Assembly (NCBI GenBank): GCA_023253295.1
Contig: JALRGZ010000337.1
Location: 1-13,326 of the forward strand
Origin: Flavobacterium sp.
GTDB taxonomy: Bacteria > Bacteroidota > Bacteroidia > Flavobacteriales > Flavobacteriaceae
Length of the DNA: 13,326 nt
Direction of reading: 5' to 3'
Positions 6,065 through 13,326 of this stretch are shown piece after piece. Position numbers and translations under genes: made by a program. The stretch's first letter is position 1. Each line of letters starts with the position of its first letter. The notes under the pieces are model-generated. The model made no database searches. It saw only the letters and a list, made by a program, of their open reading frames with translations, and was not told where the DNA came from.

Positions 6065-9000
6065 ATGAAAAAAACCAAATTCAAATTATTGGCGCTGTTT
6101 TTTTTAATAGCGTTTTCAATTAATTCGTGGGCGCAAAAGACGCAAGTTTCGGGTAAGGTAGTTGATGATCAAAATATGCCTTTGCCTGGGGCTAATGTCA
6201 TTGAAAGCGGAACGAAAAATGGAGTTATGACAGATTTTGATGGGAAATTCAGAATTGATGTTTCTAAACCAAACGCTGTTTTAGTAGTTTCTTTTGTGGG
6301 TTATACTGATCAAAGTATAAAATTAAGTGGCTCTAAATCCAATATGACAATTAAATTAGTTTCAGGAGCTAATAATTTGGAACAAGTTGTTGTAGTAGGG
6401 TATGGTAAAAGTTCACGTAAAAACTTAACCAGTGCTGTAACATCAGTAAAAGCAGAAGCGCTAAACCGTGGAGCTATTAGCGATGTTGGTCAGTTATTAC
6501 AAGGTAAGTCTTCTGGTTTGAACATCTCAGCCAGTGGTGACCCTAACCGTAAAGCTTCAGTTGTTTTGCGTGGAGCCTCTACATTGAATAGCTCGCAAGG
6601 GCCATTTTATGTAGTGGATGGAGTTCCAGGTGTTGATATTGCTTTGGTTTCTCCAGATGATATTGCTACAATAGATGTACTTAAAGATGCTGCTGCAACT
6701 GCAATCTACGGTAACCGTGCTGCAAATGGAGTTATCATGGTAACCACTAAAAAAGGTAGTAAGGAAAAAGCACAAATCAGTTATAGTACTTATGTAGGAT
6801 TTGAAAATGTTTCGAATCAATTGGATATGATGAATGCTACTCAATTAAGAGCATTTGTTGATAAAAACAATTTGGCGTTTACGCCAGAGAATGATAAAGG
6901 AGCAAACACAAACTGGCAAAAAGCTATTTTGAGATCAGGCGCACTTTCTACAAGTCATAATTTATCATTAAGTGGAGGAGGGGAACATGGTAATTATATG
7001 GCTAGTTTAACAACACTTAATAGAGAAGGGGTTGTTTTGAGTAGTGATTTTTCTCGTGTTATTGCGCATTTAGCTATTGAGCAGTATGCATTTGATGATA
7101 ATGTGAAATTTGGATTGAATGTTTCTAATTCAAATACTAATTCTCAAAATGTTGCACAGCGTAATACAGTGCTTTTACAATCAGTAAATCACTTACCGGT
7201 TTCACCTGTAAGAAATGAAGATGGAACATTTTTTGAAAATTTTAATAGTACAGGGTATTTTAATCCTGTTGCATTAATCAATCATGGAGATGATGATACA
7301 AAAACAAATAGCCTAGTTGGAAGTTTTACAACTGAAATTAAGTTGCCTTTTGGGTTGAAATACAATTTGAATTTAGCTTATCAAAAACAAACTACTTTAC
7401 ATGGAGAGTTTTATGATAGTTATTATCAACAATATAATAGTGCTAACTTTTATAATAATCCTGATCCACCAGCATCACATACTTTAATTAATTTTGGTGT
7501 TAATGGTTCTGCACTTAGAAATACGTATACAAATACAAATAATATTATTGAAAGTTTCTTGACTTGGGATAGAACATTTGGTAATCATAAAATTAATGCT
7601 GTAGCGGGGTATTCATGGCAGGAAGATGTTTTAGGAGATGGATTCCAGGCGACTACAACTAATTTCCCTGTTGATAATGTAAGTTATAACAATTTAGCAT
7701 TAAGTAATTATAATTCAGTTTCAGGATATAAAGTAGATTTTGGAAGTAGTACAGCGTACCAAAAAACACGTTTGATTTCTTATTTTGGTCGTTTAAATTA
7801 TAATTTTAATGATAAATACCTTTTACAGGGGTCTATCAGAAGAGATGGTGGATCAGTTTTTGGGACTAATAACAGATGGGGTTATTTCCCTTCTATTGGT
7901 GGAGCTTGGAGAGTTGATAAAGAAGGATTCATGGCTAACCAAAATGTATTTGAGGATTTAAAATTACGTGCTAGTTATGGGGTTACAGGTAACTCATCAG
8001 GATTTAATGCTTATACAGCTCAATTTATATCTGGAAGTTTAGGAACATATTATTATAATGGACAACAAATAGGAGCTTATGGTCCTAATCAGGCAGCAAA
8101 TCCTGATTTACAATGGGAAAAAACGGCTACATTCAACGCAGGTCTTGATTTTACTGTTTTGAAAGGGAAATTATCTGGATCTGTTGATTATTATGAAAAG
8201 AAAACAACAGGAATGATTACTAGTTATAGTGTTAACCCAGTTTTGGTACCAATTGGATCTATTGTTGCTAACGGAGGAAGTATGTCTAATAAAGGTATCG
8301 AGTTGAGTTTAAATGCTACTCCGGTACAAACTAAAAATTTCACTTGGTCTACAGGAATGAATGCATCTCATAATAAGAATGAGATCACTAAATTGACAAA
8401 TCCATTCTTTATTGGAGGAGATTCTATCCGTCGTGTTCAACCAGAAGGAGGAGGTCAAACAGGAAGTACATTACAAATTTTCAAAGAAGGAAAACCACTT
8501 GGACAATTCTTTACTTTACAATATGCTGGAAAAGATGCAAATGGGATTTCTCAGTTTGTTGCTAAAGATGGAAGCTTAACAACTAATCCTGGTATTGGAA
8601 CAGATTATCACTATGCAGGAAGCGCGCAGCCAAAATTATTATTAGGTTGGTCTAATGATTTTAAATACAAAAACTTTGATTTAAATATTTTCGTTCGTGG
8701 AGTATTTGGTAACAAAATTTTTAATGCTACTCGTGCAGATTTATTCAGACCAGCAACTGCAATGACAACTAATATTTTAGTGGATGCTGCTAATGAATCA
8801 CCTAATGATTTAAATTCTTTTAAATATTCAACCCGATTCATCGAAAATGGAAGTTACATACGTTTAGATAATGCAACTTTAGGATATAACTTCCCGCAAA
8901 TTCATAAATACATTAAAAGCTTACGAGTTTATAGTACTGTAAATAATTTATTTGTTATTACTAAATATAGTGGAGTAGATCCAGAGGTAGAACAAGGAGG

Positions 9001-9079
9001 AACAGCTCCAGGTGTAGATTCAAATAACTTTTATCCAAAAACACGTACTGTTTTATTTGGTTTGAAAGCTAGCTTCTAA
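6065..9079 (+). CDS. SusC/RagA-family TonB-dependent outer-membrane transporter
   Basis: This 1004-residue protein has an N-terminal signal peptide (MKKTKFKLLALFFLIAFS, probable cleavage after SWA at about residue 23). A carboxypeptidase-D regulatory-like domain follows at about 27-105 (VSGKVVDDQNMPLPGANV, DFDGKFRI). The TonB-box-like stretch EQVVVVGYG is near 106-114. The plug domain includes YVVDGVPG and an AIYGNRAANGVIMVTTKKG stretch. The rest is a 22-strand beta-barrel ending in TVLFGLKASF, with the C-terminal Phe typical of outer-membrane barrels. It should pump oligosaccharides across the outer membrane with energy from TonB, working with the SusD-like lipoprotein 26 nt downstream. The length is normal for the family. 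The nearby GH92 gene points to a mannose-containing glycan; the ligand itself cannot be read from sequence. Confidence 0.95.
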   Translation: MKKTKFKLLALFFLIAFSINSWAQKTQVSGKVVDDQNMPLPGANVIESGTKNGVMTDFDGKFRIDVSKPNAVLVVSFVGYTDQSIKLSGSKSNMTIKLVSGANNLEQVVVVGYGKSSRKNLTSAVTSVKAEALNRGAISDVGQLLQGKSSGLNISASGDPNRKASVVLRGASTLNSSQGPFYVVDGVPGVDIALVSPDDIATIDVLKDAAATAIYGNRAANGVIMVTTKKGSKEKAQISYSTYVGFENVSNQLDMMNATQLRAFVDKNNLAFTPENDKGANTNWQKAILRSGALSTSHNLSLSGGGEHGNYMASLTTLNREGVVLSSDFSRVIAHLAIEQYAFDDNVKFGLNVSNSNTNSQNVAQRNTVLLQSVNHLPVSPVRNEDGTFFENFNSTGYFNPVALINHGDDDTKTNSLVGSFTTEIKLPFGLKYNLNLAYQKQTTLHGEFYDSYYQQYNSANFYNNPDPPASHTLINFGVNGSALRNTYTNTNNIIESFLTWDRTFGNHKINAVAGYSWQEDVLGDGFQATTTNFPVDNVSYNNLALSNYNSVSGYKVDFGSSTAYQKTRLISYFGRLNYNFNDKYLLQGSIRRDGGSVFGTNNRWGYFPSIGGAWRVDKEGFMANQNVFEDLKLRASYGVTGNSSGFNAYTAQFISGSLGTYYYNGQQIGAYGPNQAANPDLQWEKTATFNAGLDFTVLKGKLSGSVDYYEKKTTGMITSYSVNPVLVPIGSIVANGGSMSNKGIELSLNATPVQTKNFTWSTGMNASHNKNEITKLTNPFFIGGDSIRRVQPEGGGQTGSTLQIFKEGKPLGQFFTLQYAGKDANGISQFVAKDGSLTTNPGIGTDYHYAGSAQPKLLLGWSNDFKYKNFDLNIFVRGVFGNKIFNATRADLFRPATAMTTNILVDAANESPNDLNSFKYSTRFIENGSYIRLDNATLGYNFPQIHKYIKSLRVYSTVNNLFVITKYSGVDPEVEQGGTAPGVDSNNFYPKTRTVLFGLKASF

Positions 9080-9105
9080 GAATTAATTGTAATTAAAAAA
9101 ATACT

Positions 9106-10746
9106 ATGAAAAAGATATTTAAATATTTTAGTTTACCGATATTAAGTATTGGTTTATTATGGTCGTGCGATAATCTCGATGTGCCAATTACGACTCAGTT
9201 GACACCAGATGTGTTTCCTCAAAACTCTACTCAATACACACAAACGGCAGGTCCTGTTTATGCTGCTTTTCGCGGAGAATTTGCATTTGGATGGTGGTGG
9301 ACTCAATCCTTATCAACAGATGAAGCTGTTATGCCAGCACGAGGAGGAAACTGGTTTGATGGTAGAAATTATATAGCCATGCATTTTCATGATTGGACTG
9401 CCGATAATGGTATTGTAGGTAGTCTTTGGGATTGGACCTCTAAAGTAATAGGTATTAGTAATCAAACCATTTCAATATTAAATACAGCAATGCCTGAAGG
9501 CGCTGAAAAAAACACGATGATTTCAGAGATAAAAACCATGCGTGCTATTGCTTATTTTATGATGATGGACAGTTATGGTGATGTGCCAATATATACCGAT
9601 TATGGGGACTTTACTTCTCGTCCAAAATCAACCAGAAAAGAAGTTTTTGAATTTATTGAAAAAGAACTTCAGGATGCTATTCCTAATTTAAGTGCTGCTT
9701 CAGGTGTTACAACCTACGGTAGACCAAACAAGCAAACAGCTAATGCCTTATTAGCAAAAATGTATTTGAATGCTGAGGTATATACAGGAACAGCACGTTA
9801 TAATGATTGTATTGCTGCCTGTGATCAGGTAATTAATTCTGGTTTATATAATATTGAGGCAAGAAGTACTTATCTTCAAATGTTTTATCCAACTAATGGA
9901 CCACAAATGAAAGAATTTATCTTTGCGGTACCTTATGATCCTACAGCTTCTTCAGTTGGTTTCAATGGTAATATGTACCATGCGCGTTATGATGTGCCAC
10001 GTTCTTTACGTGCTAAATTTGGACTTTCATTTACACCTTCAGCGCCTAGAAGTACCTTACCTGAGTTTTATGCATATTTTGAAAATGATGCCAATGATAT
10101 ACGTAACAAACAATGGTTAACGGGTAAGCAATATTTAGCAGATGGTGTTACACCTGTAATGGTTACTACAACTAAAAAAGGGTATGATCAATACTATACT
10201 GGCGCTGATGGGGGGGATACCTATACTTACCAAGTAGAATTATCTAAAGAAATTACATATAGAGGTTTGCCTTCAAATCTTGAAGGTTCATTTGATCTTG
10301 GTAATGACGAAATAGCTTGGAATATGGGATACAGAAACATTAAGTTCTATCCTGATGCTGGATCAACAAATAGAAATCAAAATAATGATGTCCCATTTTT
10401 AAGATATTCAGATGTTCTTTTAATGAAAGCAGAAGCCATTTTACGAGGTGGTTCTGCTACATTAGGAGATACGCCACTTTCTTTAGTCAATACAATTAGA
10501 AATAATCGTACTACATCTACTCCTTGGTCTAGTGTTACTTTACAAACGCTTTATGAAGAAAGATGCCGTGAATTTGCTCATGAAGCTTGGCACAGAAATG
10601 ATATGATTCGTTTTGGGAAATTTGAAGATGAATGGGGATTCAAAACAGATGATAAGGTTAAACACAGAGTGTTCCCTATTCCAACAGGAGCTTTAGTGTT
10701 AAATCCAGCATTAGTTCAAAATCCGGCATACACTAATAATAATTAA
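9106..10746 (+). CDS. SusD/RagB-family glycan-binding outer-membrane lipoprotein
   Basis: This 546-residue protein begins with a lipoprotein signal peptide ending LLWSC, so Cys21 is the likely lipidated residue. The family hallmarks are visible: an early Trp-rich helical region, the TPR-like segment MRAIAYFMMMDSYGDVPIYTD (split here near residues 146-166), KSTRKEVFEFIEKEL, ANALLAKMYLNAEVY, and the C-terminal domain with FLRYSDVLLMKAEAI and YEERCREFAHEAWHRNDMIRFG. SusD proteins cap the SusC barrel on the cell surface and bind the oligosaccharide to be imported. The gene follows the susC-like gene by 26 nt and is certainly cotranscribed with it. A strong terminator follows about 50 nt after its stop codon. 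The start is ATG with an A-rich leader, as in its neighbours. Confidence 0.95.
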   Translation: MKKIFKYFSLPILSIGLLWSCDNLDVPITTQLTPDVFPQNSTQYTQTAGPVYAAFRGEFAFGWWWTQSLSTDEAVMPARGGNWFDGRNYIAMHFHDWTADNGIVGSLWDWTSKVIGISNQTISILNTAMPEGAEKNTMISEIKTMRAIAYFMMMDSYGDVPIYTDYGDFTSRPKSTRKEVFEFIEKELQDAIPNLSAASGVTTYGRPNKQTANALLAKMYLNAEVYTGTARYNDCIAACDQVINSGLYNIEARSTYLQMFYPTNGPQMKEFIFAVPYDPTASSVGFNGNMYHARYDVPRSLRAKFGLSFTPSAPRSTLPEFYAYFENDANDIRNKQWLTGKQYLADGVTPVMVTTTKKGYDQYYTGADGGDTYTYQVELSKEITYRGLPSNLEGSFDLGNDEIAWNMGYRNIKFYPDAGSTNRNQNNDVPFLRYSDVLLMKAEAILRGGSATLGDTPLSLVNTIRNNRTTSTPWSSVTLQTLYEERCREFAHEAWHRNDMIRFGKFEDEWGFKTDDKVKHRVFPIPTGALVLNPALVQNPAYTNNN

Positions 10747-10795
10747 GAATTTATAGATTGTTTATTGTTAAGTTGGTTGGTGATTTAGTTACCCC

Positions 10796-10834
10796 AGAAA
10801 GGAGAAGAAGCTTGTCTTCTTCTCTTTTCTTCTT
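10796..10834 (+). terminator. Strong intrinsic terminator after the susC/susD pair
   Basis: The arm at 10796-10810 (AGAAAGGAGAAGAAG) pairs with 10816-10830 (CTTCTTCTCTTTTCT) across a 5-nt CTTGT loop. This gives 15 base pairs including one G-U. The 3' arm is pyrimidine-only and continues into TCTT, serving as the U-rich tract. It should end the susC/susD transcript before the GH92 gene. Confidence 0.8.
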
Positions 10835-11069
10835 AAAAAATGAGTTTTCTTTTCTTACTACTTACTACAACTCCTTTTTGTTTTAAAAAATACAGGCTTT
10901 TATATAGAAAAGCTATTTCAATAGTTGCATTTTTTTTGATGCAAAAGAAATCCAACTGTTTAAAAAGTAACCTTTAAAAAAGGCCGTTTTCTGAATCAAA
11001 TAGGTATTCATAGTTTATAATTCTACGAAAACATTTTTTCAACAGCATCAATAACACAAACAGATAAAT
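10835..11069 (+). promoter_or_regulatory. AT-rich upstream region of the GH92 gene with small inverted repeats
   Basis: About 235 bp without a gene follow the terminator, so a promoter for the GH92 gene is expected here. Small inverted repeats are visible: GCTTTT/AAAAGC (10896-10901 and 10908-10913) and TTGCAT/ATGCAA around a T-rich loop (10925-10930 and 10939-10944). No exact TAnnTTTG box was found, so no start site is proposed. Confidence 0.4.
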
Positions 11070-13108
11070 ATGAATTTATCCCGTTTATTAAAATATAGCT
11101 CAATCCCATTTACTTTAGTATTTCTTTTTTCTTGTTCTATAAAATCAACAGGAACGAAGTACGTTGACTTGGTGAATCCTTTAATAGGAACAGCGCCTTC
11201 AACTACTATCAGTGCTTTACAGCATGGAGAAGATGAAAAAGAGAATAATGCACAGGTAGTTCCTTATGTAACGGTTCCGTTTGGAATGACTAACTGGACT
11301 CCGCAAACTAAGGTAACAGAAACCAAATGTATTGCGCCTTACTATTATACTGATAAAACCATTTCCGGTTTTAGAGGAAGTCACTGGTTAAGCGGTTCTT
11401 GCGTTCAGGATTATGGGAGTATGACCATTATGCCAATAAGCGGTAAATTAAAATGCCAGGCAGACGAAAGGGCTTCCCATTTTTCTCATGATAGTGAAAA
11501 AACAACTCCTTATAATTATAATGTTAATCTGGCCGATTATCATATTGAGGTAAACATGACTGCTACAAAACGTTGCGGTTTGTTCCAATTTACATTTGAA
11601 AATTCGGGTGAAGCACATATCATTATTAATCCAAATAGCGACGAAGCAGAAGGATTTATCCAAATCAATGCTGATAAAAATGAAATTGTTGGCTATAATC
11701 CTGTTCATAAAATTTATCAGGGTTGGGGCGAAAAAGCAGGCTTTAGTGGCTATTTCGTAGTGCAGCTCAGCAAAAAATCGAATCAGTTTGGTGTTTTTCA
11801 AAACGAAAAAATATTGGATGGAAAAACACAGTTAAAGAACCTGGAAAATATTGGTGCTTATATTTCTTTTATGGTTGCAAAAGGAGAAACCATAGAGGCT
11901 AAAATTGGAACTTCATTTACGAGTATCGAGCAGGCCAGAAAAAATTTAGAAGCAGAAACTACCGGTTTAGATTTTGCTCAGGCAAAAGAAGATCTGAAAA
12001 ATACTTGGGAAAAATTACTTTCAAAAGTGGAAGTAGAAGGTACCAATAAAGACGAAAAAGTAAAGTTCTATACCGCAATGTACCATAGTTATTTACAACC
12101 AAGAACTTTTAATGACTTCGACGGAACGTATGTGAGTTTTGATGGAGCAAAGCAATTAATGAACAGCGGTAATCAGGATTATTTCACCGATTTTTCGATG
12201 TGGGATATTTACAGATCATCATTGCCTTTGTTTAATTTGCTGACGCCAAAAGTTAACGGACAAATGATGCACAGCCTGTTTTCAATGGCGGAACAGGGTG
12301 GATGGATGCCAATTTTTCCGTGTTGGAATAGTTACACCTCTGCTATGATTGGAGATCATGCTATTGCAGCTATTGCTGATGCTTATGTAAAAAACAATAT
12401 TGATATTTCAGATAAAGAATACGCCTTTTTATTGAAAAATGCTTTTCAATCACCGGATAATCATACCGATTATGTGAACGGAAAAGGGCGTCGTGCACTG
12501 GAATCTTATTTAAAATATGGATATGTCCCATTAGAAGACGAGGTGAAAGAATCCTTTCATAAGGGCGAACAGGTTTCCAGAACTTTAGAATATGCATTCG
12601 ATGATTTTGCGCTTTCGCAAATAGCAGCCAAACGTGGAGATGCTTTGAATGCAGGAATTTTGAAAAAAAGAGCTTTGAACTATGTAAATGTTTACAGCGT
12701 AGCCGATTCTTGTGTTAGAGGTCGTTTTGCTGACGGAACTTTTACAAAAAATTTTGACAAATTTATCAGAAAACCTTATATCACCGAAGGTACACCGTAT
12801 CAATACACTTGGTATGTGCCTCAGGATATTAAAGGATTAATGAAATTAATGGGAGGGGAAAATGGGTTTAATGACAATCTGGATCGTTTCCATGCTGCTA
12901 AACAGTATTGGCATGGGAATGAGCCAGGACACCAAATTCCATTTTTGTATAATTATTCAGGACAGCCATGGAAAACTCAGGAGTTAGTGACTTCAATTAT
13001 GCAAACCGAGTACAGTAATGCAGTAGGTGGCTTGAGTGGAAATGACGACGCGGGACAAATGTCGGCTTGGTATGTTTTTGCAGCTTTAGGATTTTATCCG
13101 GTGGCGCC
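11070..13108 (+). CDS. GH92 family alpha-mannosidase lipoprotein, 3' end lost at a chimeric junction
   Basis: The N-terminal signal ends FLFSC, so Cys22 is a probable lipidation site and the enzyme is likely surface- or periplasm-anchored. The mature part opens with the GH92 signature YVDLVNPLIGTAP, then VPFGMTNWTPQT and ISGFRGSHWLSGSCVQDYG. The catalytic half shows DFSMWDIYRSSLPL, the proposed general acid E618 in GNEPGHQIPF, and GNDDAGQMSAWYV with the acidic pair D659/D660 thought to act as base. GH92 enzymes are calcium-dependent inverting exo-alpha-mannosidases, mostly alpha-1,2 but also other linkages. Recognisable family sequence stops at GFYPVAP (residue 680). The open frame continues for 42 more codons to a TGA at 13236-13238, but those codons are foreign GC-rich DNA read antisense to hflX. 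Some 70-80 C-terminal residues expected from family length are missing, so the true gene end is outside this window. Confidence 0.93.
13103..13108. other. Chimeric junction (GGCGCC) between Bacteroidetes and alphaproteobacterial-type sequence
   Basis: Left of this hexamer the plus strand is an intact GH92 frame with ordinary AT-rich codons. Right of it the sequence becomes extremely GC-rich (43 of 60 bases in 13141-13200, against 24 of 60 in 12841-12900) and encodes HflX on the opposite strand. GGCGCC fits both sides: Val-Ala-Pro codons of GH92 and Lys-Ala-Pro codons of hflX. The join could therefore have happened at 6-bp microhomology or at a restriction-type site. Confidence 0.88.
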
Positions 13109-13326
13109 TTCTTGCGCGCCTTGCGGTGAAGCTGGCGGGTCCGCCGGACCTGCTGCAGGTCCTTTTCGAGCCGGCCGATGCGCTCCTGGATCTGCCGCCG
13201 GTCGGCCTCGATCTGGGTCTCGCCGGGGCCGCCCATGAAGCCGACGCCGCCGCGCTGGCGTTCGAGATGGGTCCAGCTTCTGACCAGCCGGCCCTTCTGA
13301 TAGTTGAGATGCGCCAGTTCCACCTG
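13103..13326 (-). CDS. hflX: GTPase HflX, internal fragment, alphaproteobacterial type (foreign to this genome)
   Basis: About 74 codons are read from the right edge towards the junction. The fragment begins QVELAHLNYQKGRLVRSW, then HLERQRGGVGFMGGPGETQ, IEADRRQIQERIGRLEKDL and a basic RRTRQLHRKARKKAP stretch. This is the end of the HflX N-terminal domain and the helical linker. It stops just before the expected G domain, which would start PVVALVGYTNAGKST. HflX is a ribosome-associated GTPase that splits stalled or heat-damaged 70S ribosomes. The wording and GC-rich codon use resemble alphaproteobacterial HflX. Both ends are missing: the right end by the window edge, the left by the junction. 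An apparent GTG start at 13323 is an internal valine codon. Beyond the junction the frame continues only as antisense of GH92. Confidence 0.88.

Noticed and set aside
11448..12803. Minus-strand open frames within the GH92 gene
   Set aside because: They are antisense to conserved mannosidase motifs and have no recognisable domains or plausible leaders.
12997..13102. Continuation of the HflX-side minus-strand frame as a hybrid gene
   Set aside because: Left of the junction the frame lies antisense to conserved GH92 sequence and shows no HflX G domain; it stays open by chance.
13109..13238. GC-rich C-terminal tail of the mannosidase frame as a new Gly/Ala/Arg-rich domain
   Set aside because: These codons are the antisense of a clearly recognisable HflX reading frame and begin exactly at the composition break, so the tail is an artefact of the junction.
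13103..13326. Horizontal transfer of hflX into the Bacteroidetes genome
   Set aside because: Only an internal gene fragment is present, with no mobility gene, repeat or tRNA site, and it interrupts a conserved enzyme. A chimeric assembly or clone is simpler.

Overview
The window reads as an AT-rich Bacteroidetes chromosome, most like Flavobacterium or a close relative. The reasons are AT-rich codon use, A-rich leaders in place of clear Shine-Dalgarno sites, a SusC/SusD outer-membrane pair, and a two-domain NagB-LmbE protein of the Bacteroidetes type. No rRNA, tRNA, CRISPR array or insertion sequence is visible.

The left arm (1-5457, minus strand, transcribed right to left) looks like a sugar/cyclitol catabolic operon. 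It holds a myo-inositol oxygenase, a vSGLT-like sodium/solute symporter, a NagB deaminase fused to a LmbE/PIG-L domain, and an SDR oxidoreductase of the mannonate-oxidoreductase/KduD kind. The first three genes are tightly spaced (32 and 14 nt). A strong hairpin separates NagB from the SDR gene. An open frame with no obvious start runs off the left edge. Together these genes suggest uptake of a polyol or sugar, oxidation of myo-inositol to D-glucuronate, and reduction of a uronate-derived keto-acid. Uronate isomerase and mannonate dehydratase are not in view.

A divergent intergenic region of about 600 bp (5458-6064) separates the arms. It carries a candidate Bacteroidetes -7 box for the left operon and several inverted repeats, two of which share the half-site ATGTTT/AAACAT.

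The right arm (6065 to about 13108, plus strand) is a small polysaccharide utilization locus: a SusC-like TonB-dependent transporter, a SusD-like glycan-binding lipoprotein, a strong intrinsic terminator, and a GH92 alpha-mannosidase lipoprotein. The likely substrate is a mannose-containing glycan. Mannosidase, glucosamine deaminase/deacetylase and inositol oxygenase lie side by side. This allows the speculative idea that the locus dismantles mannose-glucosamine-inositol glycolipids (GPI or GIPC head groups).

The last ~220 bp (about 13109-13326) do not belong to this genome. They are very GC-rich and encode, on the minus strand, an internal piece of an alphaproteobacterial-type HflX GTPase. 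The change is abrupt, at a GGCGCC hexamer, and cuts off the GH92 C-terminus. A chimeric join (assembly or library artefact) explains this better than biology does.
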